Shown piece by piece: positions 18,654 through 27,055 of a DNA stretch of 44,658 nt. The stretch lies in contig JANXMZ010000003.1 in the NCBI GenBank assembly GCA_025354385.1, positions 1-44,658 on the forward strand, given 5' to 3'. Position 1 is the first letter of the stretch. Every line of letters begins with the position of its first letter. The position numbers and the translations under genes were made by a program. Source of the stretch: Bacteroidota bacterium. GTDB taxonomy: Bacteria > Bacteroidota > Bacteroidia > NS11-12g > UBA955. The notes under the pieces are model-generated. The model made no database searches, was not told where the DNA came from, and saw only the letters and a list, made by a program, of their open reading frames with translations.

Positions 18654-19703
18654 ATGTTGCGATACTTCATCCATAAAATACTTTCGGGTTTAGCTATTTT
18701 AATGGGTGTTATCGTTTTAATATTTACCTTATTTATTTTATTCCCTTCTGCCGAGGAAATCACTGCTGGCCAAAGAGCAGATGAGGCTACCAAGGCGGCC
18801 ATGCGTATTGAGATGGGTTTAGACAGAAGCCATGCGCAACAATTTTATCTCTACTTAAAAGACCTCTCACCTCTAAATATAGGTTCGCATTCATTAAAAG
18901 AAAAATACGAAGGTGCATCCTTCTCTATAAACACAACTACCTTTCTATTTAAATGGCCCTATTTAAGAAGCAGTTATCAAACACGAAAACCTGTTAGCAC
19001 ACTATTATCAGAAGGCATGATTGGTTCGGGTATATTAGCGCTGTTCGCCATGGGCATTGCTTTATTGTTAGGAATAGGGACAGGCATTATTTCTGCATTA
19101 AAACCCGGAAGTGTTGCCGATAAAATTTGTTTAACCGTATCAACCTTGGGAATATCATTGCCATCGTTTTTTGTAGCAGTTATCATTGCTTGGATATTTG
19201 GATATGTTTTGCATTCTATTACCGGATTGCCAATGTCAGGAAGTTTATATCAAATTAATCCAGAAACTGGAGAAAACTTTATTGCCTTTAATCATATTTG
19301 GTTACCTGCTTTTGCATTGGGCATTCGTCCGTATGCTATTATTATGCAATTAACCAGAAGTAATTTAATAGAGGTTATGCAACAGGATTATATACGAACG
19401 GCGAGAGCAAAGGGGTTAAGTCAATTTAAAATTATTTGGCACCATGCCCTCCGTAATGCATTGAATCCCGTATTAACAGCAGCAAGTGGTTGGTTTGCCA
19501 GTTTATTAGCCGGTGCATTTTTTATTGAATACGTTTTTAATTGGAAAGGACTTGGCAAAATTACCATTGACGCATTGCAACAAAGTGATTTACCCGTTGT
19601 AATGGGAGCAGTATTATTAATTGCTGTCATCTTTATATTGATAAATATTTTGGTTGATATTTTATATGCGGTGCTCGATCCAAGGGTTAAACTTTCCAAT
19701 TAA
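18654..19703 (+). CDS. OppB/DppB-type ABC transporter permease, unpaired
   Basis: Inner-membrane permease subunit of a peptide-type ABC importer (349 aa, BPD_transp_1). TM1 is at about 10-30, then a periplasmic loop. The permease core begins near 120 and contains the EAA-type cytoplasmic segment DYIRTARAKGLSQFKIIWHHALRNAL near 243-268. The C-terminus, LDPRVKL, is the usual end of OppB-like subunits. It follows the DoxX-like gene after 1 nt and overlaps aroK by 1 nt. No OppC, ATPase or binding protein is nearby, so partners must be encoded elsewhere. Substrate unknown. Confidence 0.88.
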   Translation: MLRYFIHKILSGLAILMGVIVLIFTLFILFPSAEEITAGQRADEATKAAMRIEMGLDRSHAQQFYLYLKDLSPLNIGSHSLKEKYEGASFSINTTTFLFKWPYLRSSYQTRKPVSTLLSEGMIGSGILALFAMGIALLLGIGTGIISALKPGSVADKICLTVSTLGISLPSFFVAVIIAWIFGYVLHSITGLPMSGSLYQINPETGENFIAFNHIWLPAFALGIRPYAIIMQLTRSNLIEVMQQDYIRTARAKGLSQFKIIWHHALRNALNPVLTAASGWFASLLAGAFFIEYVFNWKGLGKITIDALQQSDLPVVMGAVLLIAVIFILINILVDILYAVLDPRVKLSN

Positions 19704-20233
19704 TGAAGATATATATTATAGGCATGCCTGGCAGCGGTAAATCTTATTTGGGAAGATTGATAGCACACTCGCTCAAACTTCAGTTCGTAGATTTAGATGA
19801 TTTGATTGAGAAACATGAGCATAAAATGATTAAGCATATAGTACAAGAACAAGGCGAAACTTATTTCAGAGAATTAGAAAAAAAAATGCTGCATGAAACG
19901 CAATTAAAAAACAAGCTTGTAATTTCATGTGGTGGAGGTACACCGATATTTTATGACAACATTGATTGGATGAAAAAAAATGGAATTGTGATATGGATTC
20001 ATACACCATTGAGAATAATTTCAGAAAGAATTTTTAAAAATATTACTCGAAGACCTTTGTTTATAGGGCTTTCAAAGGAGGAATTAAATATGAAATTGAT
20101 AGAATTAAGTGAAAAAAGAACTCGATTTTACAAAAAAGCTAATATTACGATTGCTATAAAGGAGCAAACAAAACTTCCGTTAAGCTCTGTAATTCAGCAA
20201 GTTATAAAATACTCTAAAAAATTCAAACGATGA
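19703..20233 (+). CDS. aroK: Shikimate kinase
   Basis: Phosphorylates shikimate at the 3-hydroxyl, the fifth step of the shikimate pathway. 176 aa. Walker A is GMPGSGKS at residues 7-14. Substrate-binding Asp32/Asp33 lie in VDLDDLIE, Arg56 in TYFREL, and the glycine triplet at 77-79 in ISCGGGT. The lid motif ITRRPLF follows. The start overlaps the permease stop (TAATG), which fixes it. aroB and aroA lie 11-13 kb away in the bamD operon, so the pathway genes are dispersed. Confidence 0.94.
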   Translation: MKIYIIGMPGSGKSYLGRLIAHSLKLQFVDLDDLIEKHEHKMIKHIVQEQGETYFRELEKKMLHETQLKNKLVISCGGGTPIFYDNIDWMKKNGIVIWIHTPLRIISERIFKNITRRPLFIGLSKEELNMKLIELSEKRTRFYKKANITIAIKEQTKLPLSSVIQQVIKYSKKFKR

Positions 20234-20281
20234 TTGTGTATTGATTGTGAATATTTTCGAAAAAAAATTATTCGCAAATGC

Positions 20282-20311
20282 TTGATTTTACTAAACAATA
20301 CAATACTTTTG
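20282..20311 (+). promoter_or_regulatory. Promoter of the HU gene
   Basis: TTG (20282-20284), a 19-nt spacer and TACTTTTG (20304-20311) form one of the best matches to the Bacteroidota promoter in the window. It leaves a leader of roughly 40 nt before the HU ATG. Confidence 0.65.
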
Positions 20312-20357
20312 AGTCCACGAATTAAATAAATAGAATAAAATTAATTAAGTTTAAATT

Positions 20358-20630
20358 ATGAACAAATCAGATCTAATCAGCAAAATGGCAGGTGATGCCA
20401 GCGTAACTAAAGCTCAAGCTCAAGCAGCTTTAAATTCTTTCATTGCCGCTACTACTAGCGCTTTAAAGAAAGGCGACAAATTAATCCTAGTTGGTTTCGG
20501 TACTTTTTCAGTAGCTAAAAGAGCTGCAAGAACTGGTCGTAACCCACGTACAGGTAAAGAAATTAAAATTGCAGCTAAAAAAGTTGTTAAATTTAAAGCA
20601 GGTGCAGACTTATCAGGTAAAGTAAAATAA
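20358..20630 (+). CDS. HU-family histone-like DNA-binding protein
   Basis: A 90-residue nucleoid protein that binds and bends DNA as a dimer. The whole chain is the HU fold: MNKSDLISKMA start, VGFGTFSV near 45-52, and the DNA-intercalating arm RNPRTGKEI with Pro63. The C-terminus (VVKFKAGADLSGKVK) is standard. It is monocistronic with its own promoter and a strong terminator, as expected for an abundant protein. Confidence 0.96.
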   Translation: MNKSDLISKMAGDASVTKAQAQAALNSFIAATTSALKKGDKLILVGFGTFSVAKRAARTGRNPRTGKEIKIAAKKVVKFKAGADLSGKVK

Positions 20631-20652
20631 GTTAACCTAACTTTTTTGAGGA

Positions 20653-20687
20653 AATCCCTTTGTTGTGAAACAAAGGGATTTTTTTTT
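20653..20687 (+). terminator. Intrinsic terminator after the HU gene
   Basis: A perfect 12-bp stem (AATCCCTTTGTT and its complement) with a 4-nt loop is followed by seven Ts, starting 22 nt after the stop. Confidence 0.92.
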
Positions 20688-20731
20688 CCATCAAGCATAT
20701 TTGATTTACCTTAGCAACTCTATTTTTTGCG

Positions 20732-22642
20732 ATGAAAACACCTGAAGAAATTTTAAAATATTATTTTGGTTATGGGGAATTCAGGCCCTTACAAAAAGAC
20801 ATTGTACAACATGTTTTAGATGGCAAAGACACTGTTGCATTGCTACCAACAGGTGGTGGAAAATCCATTTGTTTTCAGGTGCCTGCTCTTATGTTAGATG
20901 GCGTGTGTGTTGTGGTCACTCCACTCATTGCACTCATGAAAGATCAAGTAGAAAATTTAAAACAAAAAGACATAATGGCTGTGGCATTATACAGCGGCAT
21001 GAGCAAAAGAGAAATTGAATTTGAACTGGAAAATTGCATCAATGGCAAGTATAAATTTTTATACGTTTCGCCGGAGCGATTAATAAGCAAACATTTTTTG
21101 AGCTACGCTCATAGCATTAAAGTGAGCATGGTGGCGGTAGATGAAGCACATTGTATTTCGCAATGGGGCTATGATTTTAGACCACCTTATTTGCAAATTT
21201 CACATTTCAGAAAATACTATGGAAAAATACCCTGCATAGCATTAACAGCAACCGCCACCAAACATGTTGTTCAAGACATTTCAGAAAAACTAGAATTAGT
21301 TAACCCTAAAATATTCACACAAAGTTTTGTTAGAAAAAATTTAGCCTACATTGTTCAGAACGAAGAAAACAAGATTGAGAAAATGGCATTAATTGCTTCT
21401 AAAATAAAGGGCACAGGACTTATCTATGTGCGCAGTAGAAAGAAGACTGTTGAAATCACAAAACTACTTCTTCAAAGAAACATCAGTGCCGATTTTTATC
21501 ATGCAGGATTAGAATCCAAAGAAAGAAATAGAAAACAAGAAGATTGGAAAAAAAATAAAATCAGATTAATGGTTTGTACCAATGCTTTTGGTATGGGTAT
21601 AGACAAGGCTGATGTTAGATTTGTAATCCATGAGAATAAGCCAGAAACATTGGAAGCCTATTATCAAGAGGCTGGTAGAGCCGGTAGAGATGGCAAAAAA
21701 TCATATTGTATTTTTCTTCATCACCCTTCAGATAATGCAAGAGATGAAGATAATATTCTTTCCAAATACCCCGACCCTGCAGATATAAAACGCATATATG
21801 AATTAACTTGTAATTTTTTGCATGTTGCCATGGGATCTGGCGCTGGAGAAAATTATGATTTTGATCTGAATGATTTCTGTACTTTTTATAAACTGAATTC
21901 CAATTTTGTATATAATAGTCTAAAAAGACTCGAAGGCGAAGGCTATTTGCAATTATCAGAATCTGTTCATTTACCCTCGCGAATCAAGATATTGAGTGAT
22001 TATCAAACCCTTTATGAATGGCAGGTTAAACATCCTATTATAGATAATTTATTTAAAGTAATGTTGCGTTCTTATGGAGGCATGTTTGATTTTTATACGA
22101 CAATATTCGAACGTGAAATTGGTTTCAGAATGAATAAAACAGAAACATGGGTGAAAACGCAATTGGACAAATTGCATAAAATAGAATTGATAGATTATGT
22201 AAAACAAAATGGCGAGTCCAAATTAATGATGTTGGAAAACCGTTTTAAAGACATTCATATTGCACCAGAAAAAATACAATTTTTAAGAGCAAGGTACAAA
22301 GAGAAAATTGAAGCAGTTAATGCTTATCTTAAAAATTCAAATGAATGCAGAAGCAATGTATTGGTTAAATATTTTGACGAAATTAACAAGGTGCCTTGCG
22401 GAATATGTGATGTTTGCATTGAGAAACAAAAAAAGGACCTAACCTATCAGCAATTTAAAAAGTATCACAAAAAAATAGACCATTTCATACAAAATAAAGA
22501 CTTTAGAAGTAAAGATCTTGGGCAATTTGTTAGTGCAACAGAAATTGAAGAATATACCTTAATATTGCGATGGTTGAAAGACAACCAATTTGCAACAGAA
22601 ACTAAAGAAGGGCATTGGAAATGGGTAACAAAAAAAGCATAG
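20732..22642 (+). CDS. recQ: ATP-dependent DNA helicase RecQ
   Basis: 3'-5' DNA helicase for recombination repair and fork restart; 636 aa. The Q-motif region FRPLQ is at about 17-21, Walker A LPTGGGKS at 38-45, DEAH at 137-140 and the SAT-like ALTATAT near 171-177. The helicase C domain contains NAFGMGIDKADVRFV and the arginine-finger segment QEAGRAGRDG. The RQC zinc site is complete (Cys539, Cys556, Cys559, Cys562). No HRDC domain follows; the C-terminus is a short region ending WKWVTKKA, so this is the HRDC-less type. A weak promoter-like TTTG-N18-ATTTTTTG precedes the start. The last 22 nt overlap the next gene. Confidence 0.95.
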   Translation: MKTPEEILKYYFGYGEFRPLQKDIVQHVLDGKDTVALLPTGGGKSICFQVPALMLDGVCVVVTPLIALMKDQVENLKQKDIMAVALYSGMSKREIEFELENCINGKYKFLYVSPERLISKHFLSYAHSIKVSMVAVDEAHCISQWGYDFRPPYLQISHFRKYYGKIPCIALTATATKHVVQDISEKLELVNPKIFTQSFVRKNLAYIVQNEENKIEKMALIASKIKGTGLIYVRSRKKTVEITKLLLQRNISADFYHAGLESKERNRKQEDWKKNKIRLMVCTNAFGMGIDKADVRFVIHENKPETLEAYYQEAGRAGRDGKKSYCIFLHHPSDNARDEDNILSKYPDPADIKRIYELTCNFLHVAMGSGAGENYDFDLNDFCTFYKLNSNFVYNSLKRLEGEGYLQLSESVHLPSRIKILSDYQTLYEWQVKHPIIDNLFKVMLRSYGGMFDFYTTIFEREIGFRMNKTETWVKTQLDKLHKIELIDYVKQNGESKLMMLENRFKDIHIAPEKIQFLRARYKEKIEAVNAYLKNSNECRSNVLVKYFDEINKVPCGICDVCIEKQKKDLTYQQFKKYHKKIDHFIQNKDFRSKDLGQFVSATEIEEYTLILRWLKDNQFATETKEGHWKWVTKKA

Positions 22643-23721
22643 TAATTGCCATCACTGGCCATATCCTAACCGATCAAAGAATTATTAGAATTGCTTCCAA
22701 ACTTCAATCCAATAACTTCAAGGTAACTGTTATCTACCGCACTTATTTCAAATTCAAAAAATCGCTTAATAAAGAACCTTTAAATTATCCCTTTGTCATA
22801 CAATCACTCCATTTTATTTTCAATAGTGGCATACTTTTTTATGGATTTTACAACCTTCGCATTTTTTTAAAATTATTGTTTAAAAATTACGATATTTATT
22901 GTGCTGTAGATAGCGATACGCTTTTTGCATTTACCTTGCTTTCTAAAATAAAAGGCAAGCCACTAGTATACGATGCACACGAGTATTTTGCAGAAGTGCC
23001 AGAGTTAGAAAATAAAATTAAAAAACAAAATATTTGGCATTGGATTACCCAAAAAGGCGTCAACCAAAGTACGGCCCGATATACTGTTTCTTTTTCATTA
23101 GCAAAAGCCTTAGAGCAGCGTTATGGAAAGGCATTTGATTGTATCCGAAATGTGCCCGTTTATAAAGAAAAAGACATTCATATTAAATTTGAAAAGCCTA
23201 CCATACTTTATCAGGGTGCATTGAATAAGGGTAGAGAATTGGAATTGCTAATTTCGGCCATGAAAAAACTGCCCGAATTTGATTGTATTTTAATTGGGGA
23301 GGGCGACCTCAGTGCAGCATTAAGAGCGCAAGCAGCAGGCATGCAAAACGTTCAATTTTTAGGTTTATTGAACCCAGAGAAAATAAATATTATTACCCAA
23401 AAAGTATTCTTCGGATACAATTTATTGAATGCCACCAGCAAAAGTTATTATTACTCGCTTAGCAATAAGTATTTTGATTACATGCAGGCAGGCATTCCAG
23501 CTATTTCCTCTTTCTTGCCAGAGTATGAAATTCTGAATCAAACACTTCACTGCGGTATTTGTATTTTAAACAAGGAGGAAGAGTTGATTAAGTGTCTAAA
23601 ATATTATCATAATAATAGCTGGGCTTACGAAAAATTACAACAAAATGCTTTACTTGCATCTTTGAAAAATAACTGGGAACTTGAAAGTCAGAAACTGGTA
23701 AAAATCTATCAATCTATTTGA
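22621..23721 (+). CDS. GT4-type glycosyltransferase
   Basis: A predicted cytoplasmic glycosyltransferase of the GT-B fold, about 366 aa. The N-terminal half opens with SIVIAITGHILTDQR and has VYDAHEYFAEVPELE near 125-139. The C-terminal half has ILYQGALNKGRELELLISA near 195-213, LIGEGD near 225 and the donor-site-like SNKYFDYMQAGIPAI near 284-298. The ATG at 22621 lies inside the end of recQ; a TTG two codons earlier is less likely. It overlaps the next glycosyltransferase by 4 nt. Donor and acceptor are unknown. A role in surface glycan or glycolipid assembly is inferred from the neighbours. Confidence 0.83.
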   Translation: MGNKKSIVIAITGHILTDQRIIRIASKLQSNNFKVTVIYRTYFKFKKSLNKEPLNYPFVIQSLHFIFNSGILFYGFYNLRIFLKLLFKNYDIYCAVDSDTLFAFTLLSKIKGKPLVYDAHEYFAEVPELENKIKKQNIWHWITQKGVNQSTARYTVSFSLAKALEQRYGKAFDCIRNVPVYKEKDIHIKFEKPTILYQGALNKGRELELLISAMKKLPEFDCILIGEGDLSAALRAQAAGMQNVQFLGLLNPEKINIITQKVFFGYNLLNATSKSYYYSLSNKYFDYMQAGIPAISSFLPEYEILNQTLHCGICILNKEEELIKCLKYYHNNSWAYEKLQQNALLASLKNNWELESQKLVKIYQSI

Positions 23722-24839
23722 ATAAGCTCGTAAACATAGTTGCTTTTGATATCCCTTACCCTGCCGATTATGGTGGTGTAATCGATATTTATAACAAAAT
23801 AAGGTGGCTTCATAAAATGGGCATCAACATACATTTACATTGTTTTCAATACGGTAGAAAAGAGGCTCCTGAACTTAATAAGCTTTGTAAAAAAGTATAT
23901 TATTATCCCCGCAGAAAATACCGCAACCCATTTATAGGACGCATTCCGTATATTGTAATGACCCGCAATAATGAAGAATTGCTCACCAATCTTTTGAAAA
24001 ACAATGCTCCCATTTTATTTGAGGGCTTGCATTCCACTTTTTTTCTAAAACATCCGAAACTCAAAGACCGCATTAAGTTGGTAAGAACGCATAATATTGA
24101 GCACGATTATTACAAGAATTTGGAACTGGTGGAAAGTAATTATTTTAAGAAATATTTTTTCAGGACAGAATCAGACAATCTAAAAAAATACGAAAAAATA
24201 TTACAACATGCCCAGCATACACTGGCCATTTCACCGGCAGATAAGACATATCTCAATCACAAATATCACAATGCCACTCTGCTACCAGCGTTCCATCAAA
24301 ATGACGAAGTACATATTCACAATGGCAAAGGTGAATTTATTTTATACCATGGCAATTTAGGAGTTGGTGAAAATAATTTTGCAGCACTTTACTTGGTGAA
24401 CGAAGTATTTTCGCAAATATATTTTCCAGTTATCATAGCTGGCAACAATGCCAGTAAGGAATTGCGCTTTGCTTGTTCAAAATATCCGCATATTCAATTA
24501 AAGGAAGATTGGGATAATGAACAAATTATGCAGGCCATAGGCGATGCACAAATAAATGTATTACCCACCTTTCAAGGCACTGGTATTAAATTAAAATTAT
24601 TGAATTCTTTATACGCAGGCAGACATTGTGTTGTCAATTCGCTAATGGTAGATCATACTGGTTTGGAAAGTGCTTGTCATATTTCAAAAAATAGTTCTGA
24701 TATGATTAACCGTATAAAAGAATTATTAACCAAACCTTTTGGCGATGCGGATATCAAAAATAGAAAAAAAATTCTGCTGAATAGTTTTTTTAATAATGAA
24801 GCCAATTCCCTAATTCTAACCGATTTGTTTTTTCATTGA
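23718..24839 (+). CDS. Second GT4-type glycosyltransferase
   Basis: A 373-residue GT-B protein. It starts MNKLVNIVAFDIPYPADYGG; the DxxxPxxxGG pattern is typical of GT4 acceptor-side loops. RTHNIEHDYY lies near 130, AISPADKTYL near 175, a second-domain start ILYHGNLGVGENN near 210, and LPTFQGTGIKLKLLNSLYAGRH near 285-307, which is the donor-binding region. The start is TTG overlapping the previous stop (TTGA); no in-frame ATG lies near it. It is 4 nt upstream of a membrane protein gene. Substrates cannot be predicted. Confidence 0.8.
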   Translation: MNKLVNIVAFDIPYPADYGGVIDIYNKIRWLHKMGINIHLHCFQYGRKEAPELNKLCKKVYYYPRRKYRNPFIGRIPYIVMTRNNEELLTNLLKNNAPILFEGLHSTFFLKHPKLKDRIKLVRTHNIEHDYYKNLELVESNYFKKYFFRTESDNLKKYEKILQHAQHTLAISPADKTYLNHKYHNATLLPAFHQNDEVHIHNGKGEFILYHGNLGVGENNFAALYLVNEVFSQIYFPVIIAGNNASKELRFACSKYPHIQLKEDWDNEQIMQAIGDAQINVLPTFQGTGIKLKLLNSLYAGRHCVVNSLMVDHTGLESACHISKNSSDMINRIKELLTKPFGDADIKNRKKILLNSFFNNEANSLILTDLFFH

Positions 24840-24843
24840 TCCT

Positions 24844-26226
24844 ATGTTAAGTATCGGGCGTAAAACGAATTTTCTTTTTATAAGCCTTTCATTCATTGCG
24901 CTACTGCTATTCGCCCTTTATTTTTATTTTGAGCGATTGAACAGCGATGCCGGATACTATTTTTTTCATACCATTAATCAAAAAAGTTTTCACTTAGAGC
25001 ACGGCCGATTGGTACTTGCCTTATCTGAACTGTTGCCCCTTTTAGGTTTGTATTTAAACCTCCCGTTGAAAATACTGGCTGTTTTATATTCTATCAATCA
25101 TGTTTTATTTTTCGGTACCTTGGCTTTTACATGTTATTATAAATTCAAACATCAGAACGCTGCCATATTTATAACTTTAATTCAATTTGCAGGCATCCGT
25201 TACTCTGCCTTTACCCCTCAGTTTGAATTGTATTATGGGTTAGCACTATTGGTTTTTGCATTTGCATTTATTGCATATTTACAGGAACATCAGAAAACTT
25301 GGAACAACAAAAGGTATATTATTCTAAGCATCCTTCTTATGCTCATTTTTACATCACATCCGATGGCCGTTTATTGCACTTTTGTTGGACTTACGTTGTT
25401 TTTTTTGAATAGAATACATAAGAGTACTTGGATAATATCCATTATCATATTTCTGCTATACATTGCATGGAAAAAGGCATTTGTTTCGGATTATGAACAG
25501 AATAAAATGAAGGTCTTTAGCGATGCTATCAATGCGGAACACTTGAAACATTTTTTTAATTGGCAATTCGTAGTGAATGTTATTTCATTTTTATTTCAAT
25601 ATTATTTGGATGCCGTTTTATTGTTCTTTATAGGTTTGTTTTTATTCATAAAAAATAAACAATATAAAAACCTAATGATTTATGCATTTGGGGTTAAAAT
25701 TTCATTGTTCATTATTTGGCTCATGTTTCAACCCGATTCATTAAGCCGTTATATAGAGCAGGTGTATTTTCCCTTTGTATTTTTATGTGGTATATGGGTA
25801 TTTTATTTTCGTCTTCAAACTTACAAATTGTTGTTAATTTCTGTAATTGTTATTGTAAGGTTTGGGCTCATGTTTCAAACTGGCTGGCGCAATGAAGAAC
25901 GAACCATGCAAATGGCACAATTTACAGACATGGCGCAGCGCGAAATAGGCACTCAATTTTTTGTAACAGAAAAAGAGATGGGGCCTTATTGGTATGCCCA
26001 AGGCAATTGGTCGTATGGCTTCGAAACCCTTTTATACTCGGCCATGCACAACAAAAAAACAGTTACCATTACAAAACAAGAAGATTTGGATTACAATAAC
26101 AATTGGCAACTTTTAAAACCAAACGAATTTTTGTTCCGACCTTTCGATCGTATGCCCATTGAAGAACTTAATACACGATATTTAAAATTGAATAAAGGCC
26201 CCTATGTATTGCTTAAGAAAAATTAG
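24844..26226 (+). CDS. Polytopic membrane protein of unknown function
   Basis: 460 residues with about ten predicted transmembrane helices, from about 9-28 (FLFISLSFIALLLFALYF) to about 335-350, then a soluble C-terminal tail of about 115 residues. The first loop contains NSDAGYYFFH and LEHGR, an acidic/basic loop between TM1 and TM2 that could be compared with GT-C enzymes, but I cannot assign a family. Its position 4 nt after two glycosyltransferases suggests a part in the same glycan pathway, for example a lipid-linked glycosyltransferase, a polymerase or a transporter. This is inference only. Confidence 0.7.
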   Translation: MLSIGRKTNFLFISLSFIALLLFALYFYFERLNSDAGYYFFHTINQKSFHLEHGRLVLALSELLPLLGLYLNLPLKILAVLYSINHVLFFGTLAFTCYYKFKHQNAAIFITLIQFAGIRYSAFTPQFELYYGLALLVFAFAFIAYLQEHQKTWNNKRYIILSILLMLIFTSHPMAVYCTFVGLTLFFLNRIHKSTWIISIIIFLLYIAWKKAFVSDYEQNKMKVFSDAINAEHLKHFFNWQFVVNVISFLFQYYLDAVLLFFIGLFLFIKNKQYKNLMIYAFGVKISLFIIWLMFQPDSLSRYIEQVYFPFVFLCGIWVFYFRLQTYKLLLISVIVIVRFGLMFQTGWRNEERTMQMAQFTDMAQREIGTQFFVTEKEMGPYWYAQGNWSYGFETLLYSAMHNKKTVTITKQEDLDYNNNWQLLKPNEFLFRPFDRMPIEELNTRYLKLNKGPYVLLKKN

Positions 26227-26276
26227 TGTTATACCCTTACCAGATAAGCTTTTCGAATATCTTAAAAGCTCACGGA

Positions 26277-26316
26277 TTAGCTTCGCTGACTTTCAGTTAG
26301 CTTCGCTGACTTTCGG
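26277..26316. repeat. Two tandem 20-bp repeats in an intergenic region
   Basis: TTAGCTTCGCTGACTTTCAG (26277-26296) is followed directly by a copy differing in one base (26297-26316). The pair sits between GTTATACC (26228-26235) and its inverse GGTATAAC (26319-26326). A 7-bp hairpin AGCTTTT/AAAAGCT (26247-26270) precedes it and may help end the glycosyltransferase transcript. The segment is more GC-rich than its surroundings. Confidence 0.6.
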
Positions 26317-26420
26317 TTGGTATAACTTCATTGAATGAAATGTTTTATCTTCGTTGCTGCTGCGCGGTTTGCTTCGCATGAGAAAAGTTCCTTTGAAAAC
26401 CTATCAACATTGAATATAAA

Positions 26421-26452
26421 AAAAGTACCATGTAATGAAACATGGCACTTTT
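26421..26452 (-). terminator. Intrinsic terminator of the DUF1573 gene
   Basis: A 13-position stem with one A·C mismatch (26421-26433 with 26440-26452) has a 6-nt loop. On the minus strand it ends in a run of seven Ts. It lies 27 nt after the stop. Confidence 0.8.
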
Positions 26453-26479
26453 AAATTTAGAACCTCTATAAAAAACAAA

Positions 26480-26911
26480 TTATTTAGCGGCTAAAACTTC
26501 ACCATTAAATTCCAAAATGATTGCACCTGGGATGGTATTGGCATTTACAGTTGCCGTTTTTGAAAAAACACCAACTGCGCTGGCATTATAAGTAAGTGTA
26601 ACAAATCCTTTTTGGCCTGGCTCAATAGATGATTTGGTAAAATCGGTTGCTGTGCAACCACAACTTGGGGTAACAGTCATGATTATTAATGGAGCAGTTC
26701 CGGTATTAGTAAAATTAAAGGTCATTTTTACAGGAACATTTTGAGGAATTTTCCCAAAATCCATGTTGGTTTTTTCCCAAGTAAGTACCGCTGCTTTATT
26801 AAAAACAGCACCGAAAGAAATAGCGGATGCACCTTGTGCATTTGACTTCTGTGAAATAAGCATACTGCCTACTAACAGAATTGTAACAATGGTTAAAATA
26901 ATTTTTTTCAT
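26480..26911 (-). CDS. Secreted DUF1573 domain protein
   Basis: A 143-residue exported protein of unknown function, common and multicopy in Bacteroidota. A signal peptide (1-25, ends KSNAQ) precedes one Ig-like DUF1573 domain containing WEKTNMDFGKIPQ near 45-57, FTNTGTAPLII, and the signature TPSCGCTATDF near 81-91 with the conserved Cys-Gly-Cys. It is a single gene with its own terminator. A minus-strand TACCTTTG (26935-26942) 23 nt upstream is a likely -7 element. It is divergent from a histidine kinase gene; whether that system controls it is unknown. Confidence 0.88.
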   Translation of the reverse strand: MKKIILTIVTILLVGSMLISQKSNAQGASAISFGAVFNKAAVLTWEKTNMDFGKIPQNVPVKMTFNFTNTGTAPLIIMTVTPSCGCTATDFTKSSIEPGQKGFVTLTYNASAVGVFSKTATVNANTIPGAIILEFNGEVLAAK

Positions 26912-26934
26912 ATTCGTTTAAATTAATATAAGAG

Positions 26935-27046
26935 CAAAGGTAGAAGCAGGTATTTGGCAATTTTGTTAACGCCTGTTTAAAGATTGTTAACGAAATGTTA
27001 AAGTCTTTAACAAGCATCTGTTTTTACCAATTACCTTGTAAATTTG
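26935..27046. promoter_or_regulatory. Divergent -7 elements between the DUF1573 and histidine kinase genes
   Basis: Minus strand TACCTTTG (26935-26942) faces the DUF1573 gene and plus strand TAAATTTG (27039-27046) faces the kinase gene. The plus element is 9 nt from the kinase ATG, giving almost no leader. Neither has a clear TTG at -33. Between them, TTAACGAAATGTTAAAG and GTTAAC repeats (26965-27010) could be regulator sites. Confidence 0.4.
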
Positions 27047-27055
27047 TTTTTATTC

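Noticed and set aside
18654..19703. A complete peptide ABC importer
   Set aside because: Only one permease gene is present; no second permease, ATPase or binding protein lies in the window.
22465..26226. Defence island around recQ
   Set aside because: RecQ appears in some defence systems, but the neighbours are glycosyltransferases and a membrane protein, with no nuclease, reverse transcriptase or toxin-like partner.
26277..26316. CRISPR-like repeat
   Set aside because: The two units are directly adjacent without a spacer and there are no cas genes in the window.
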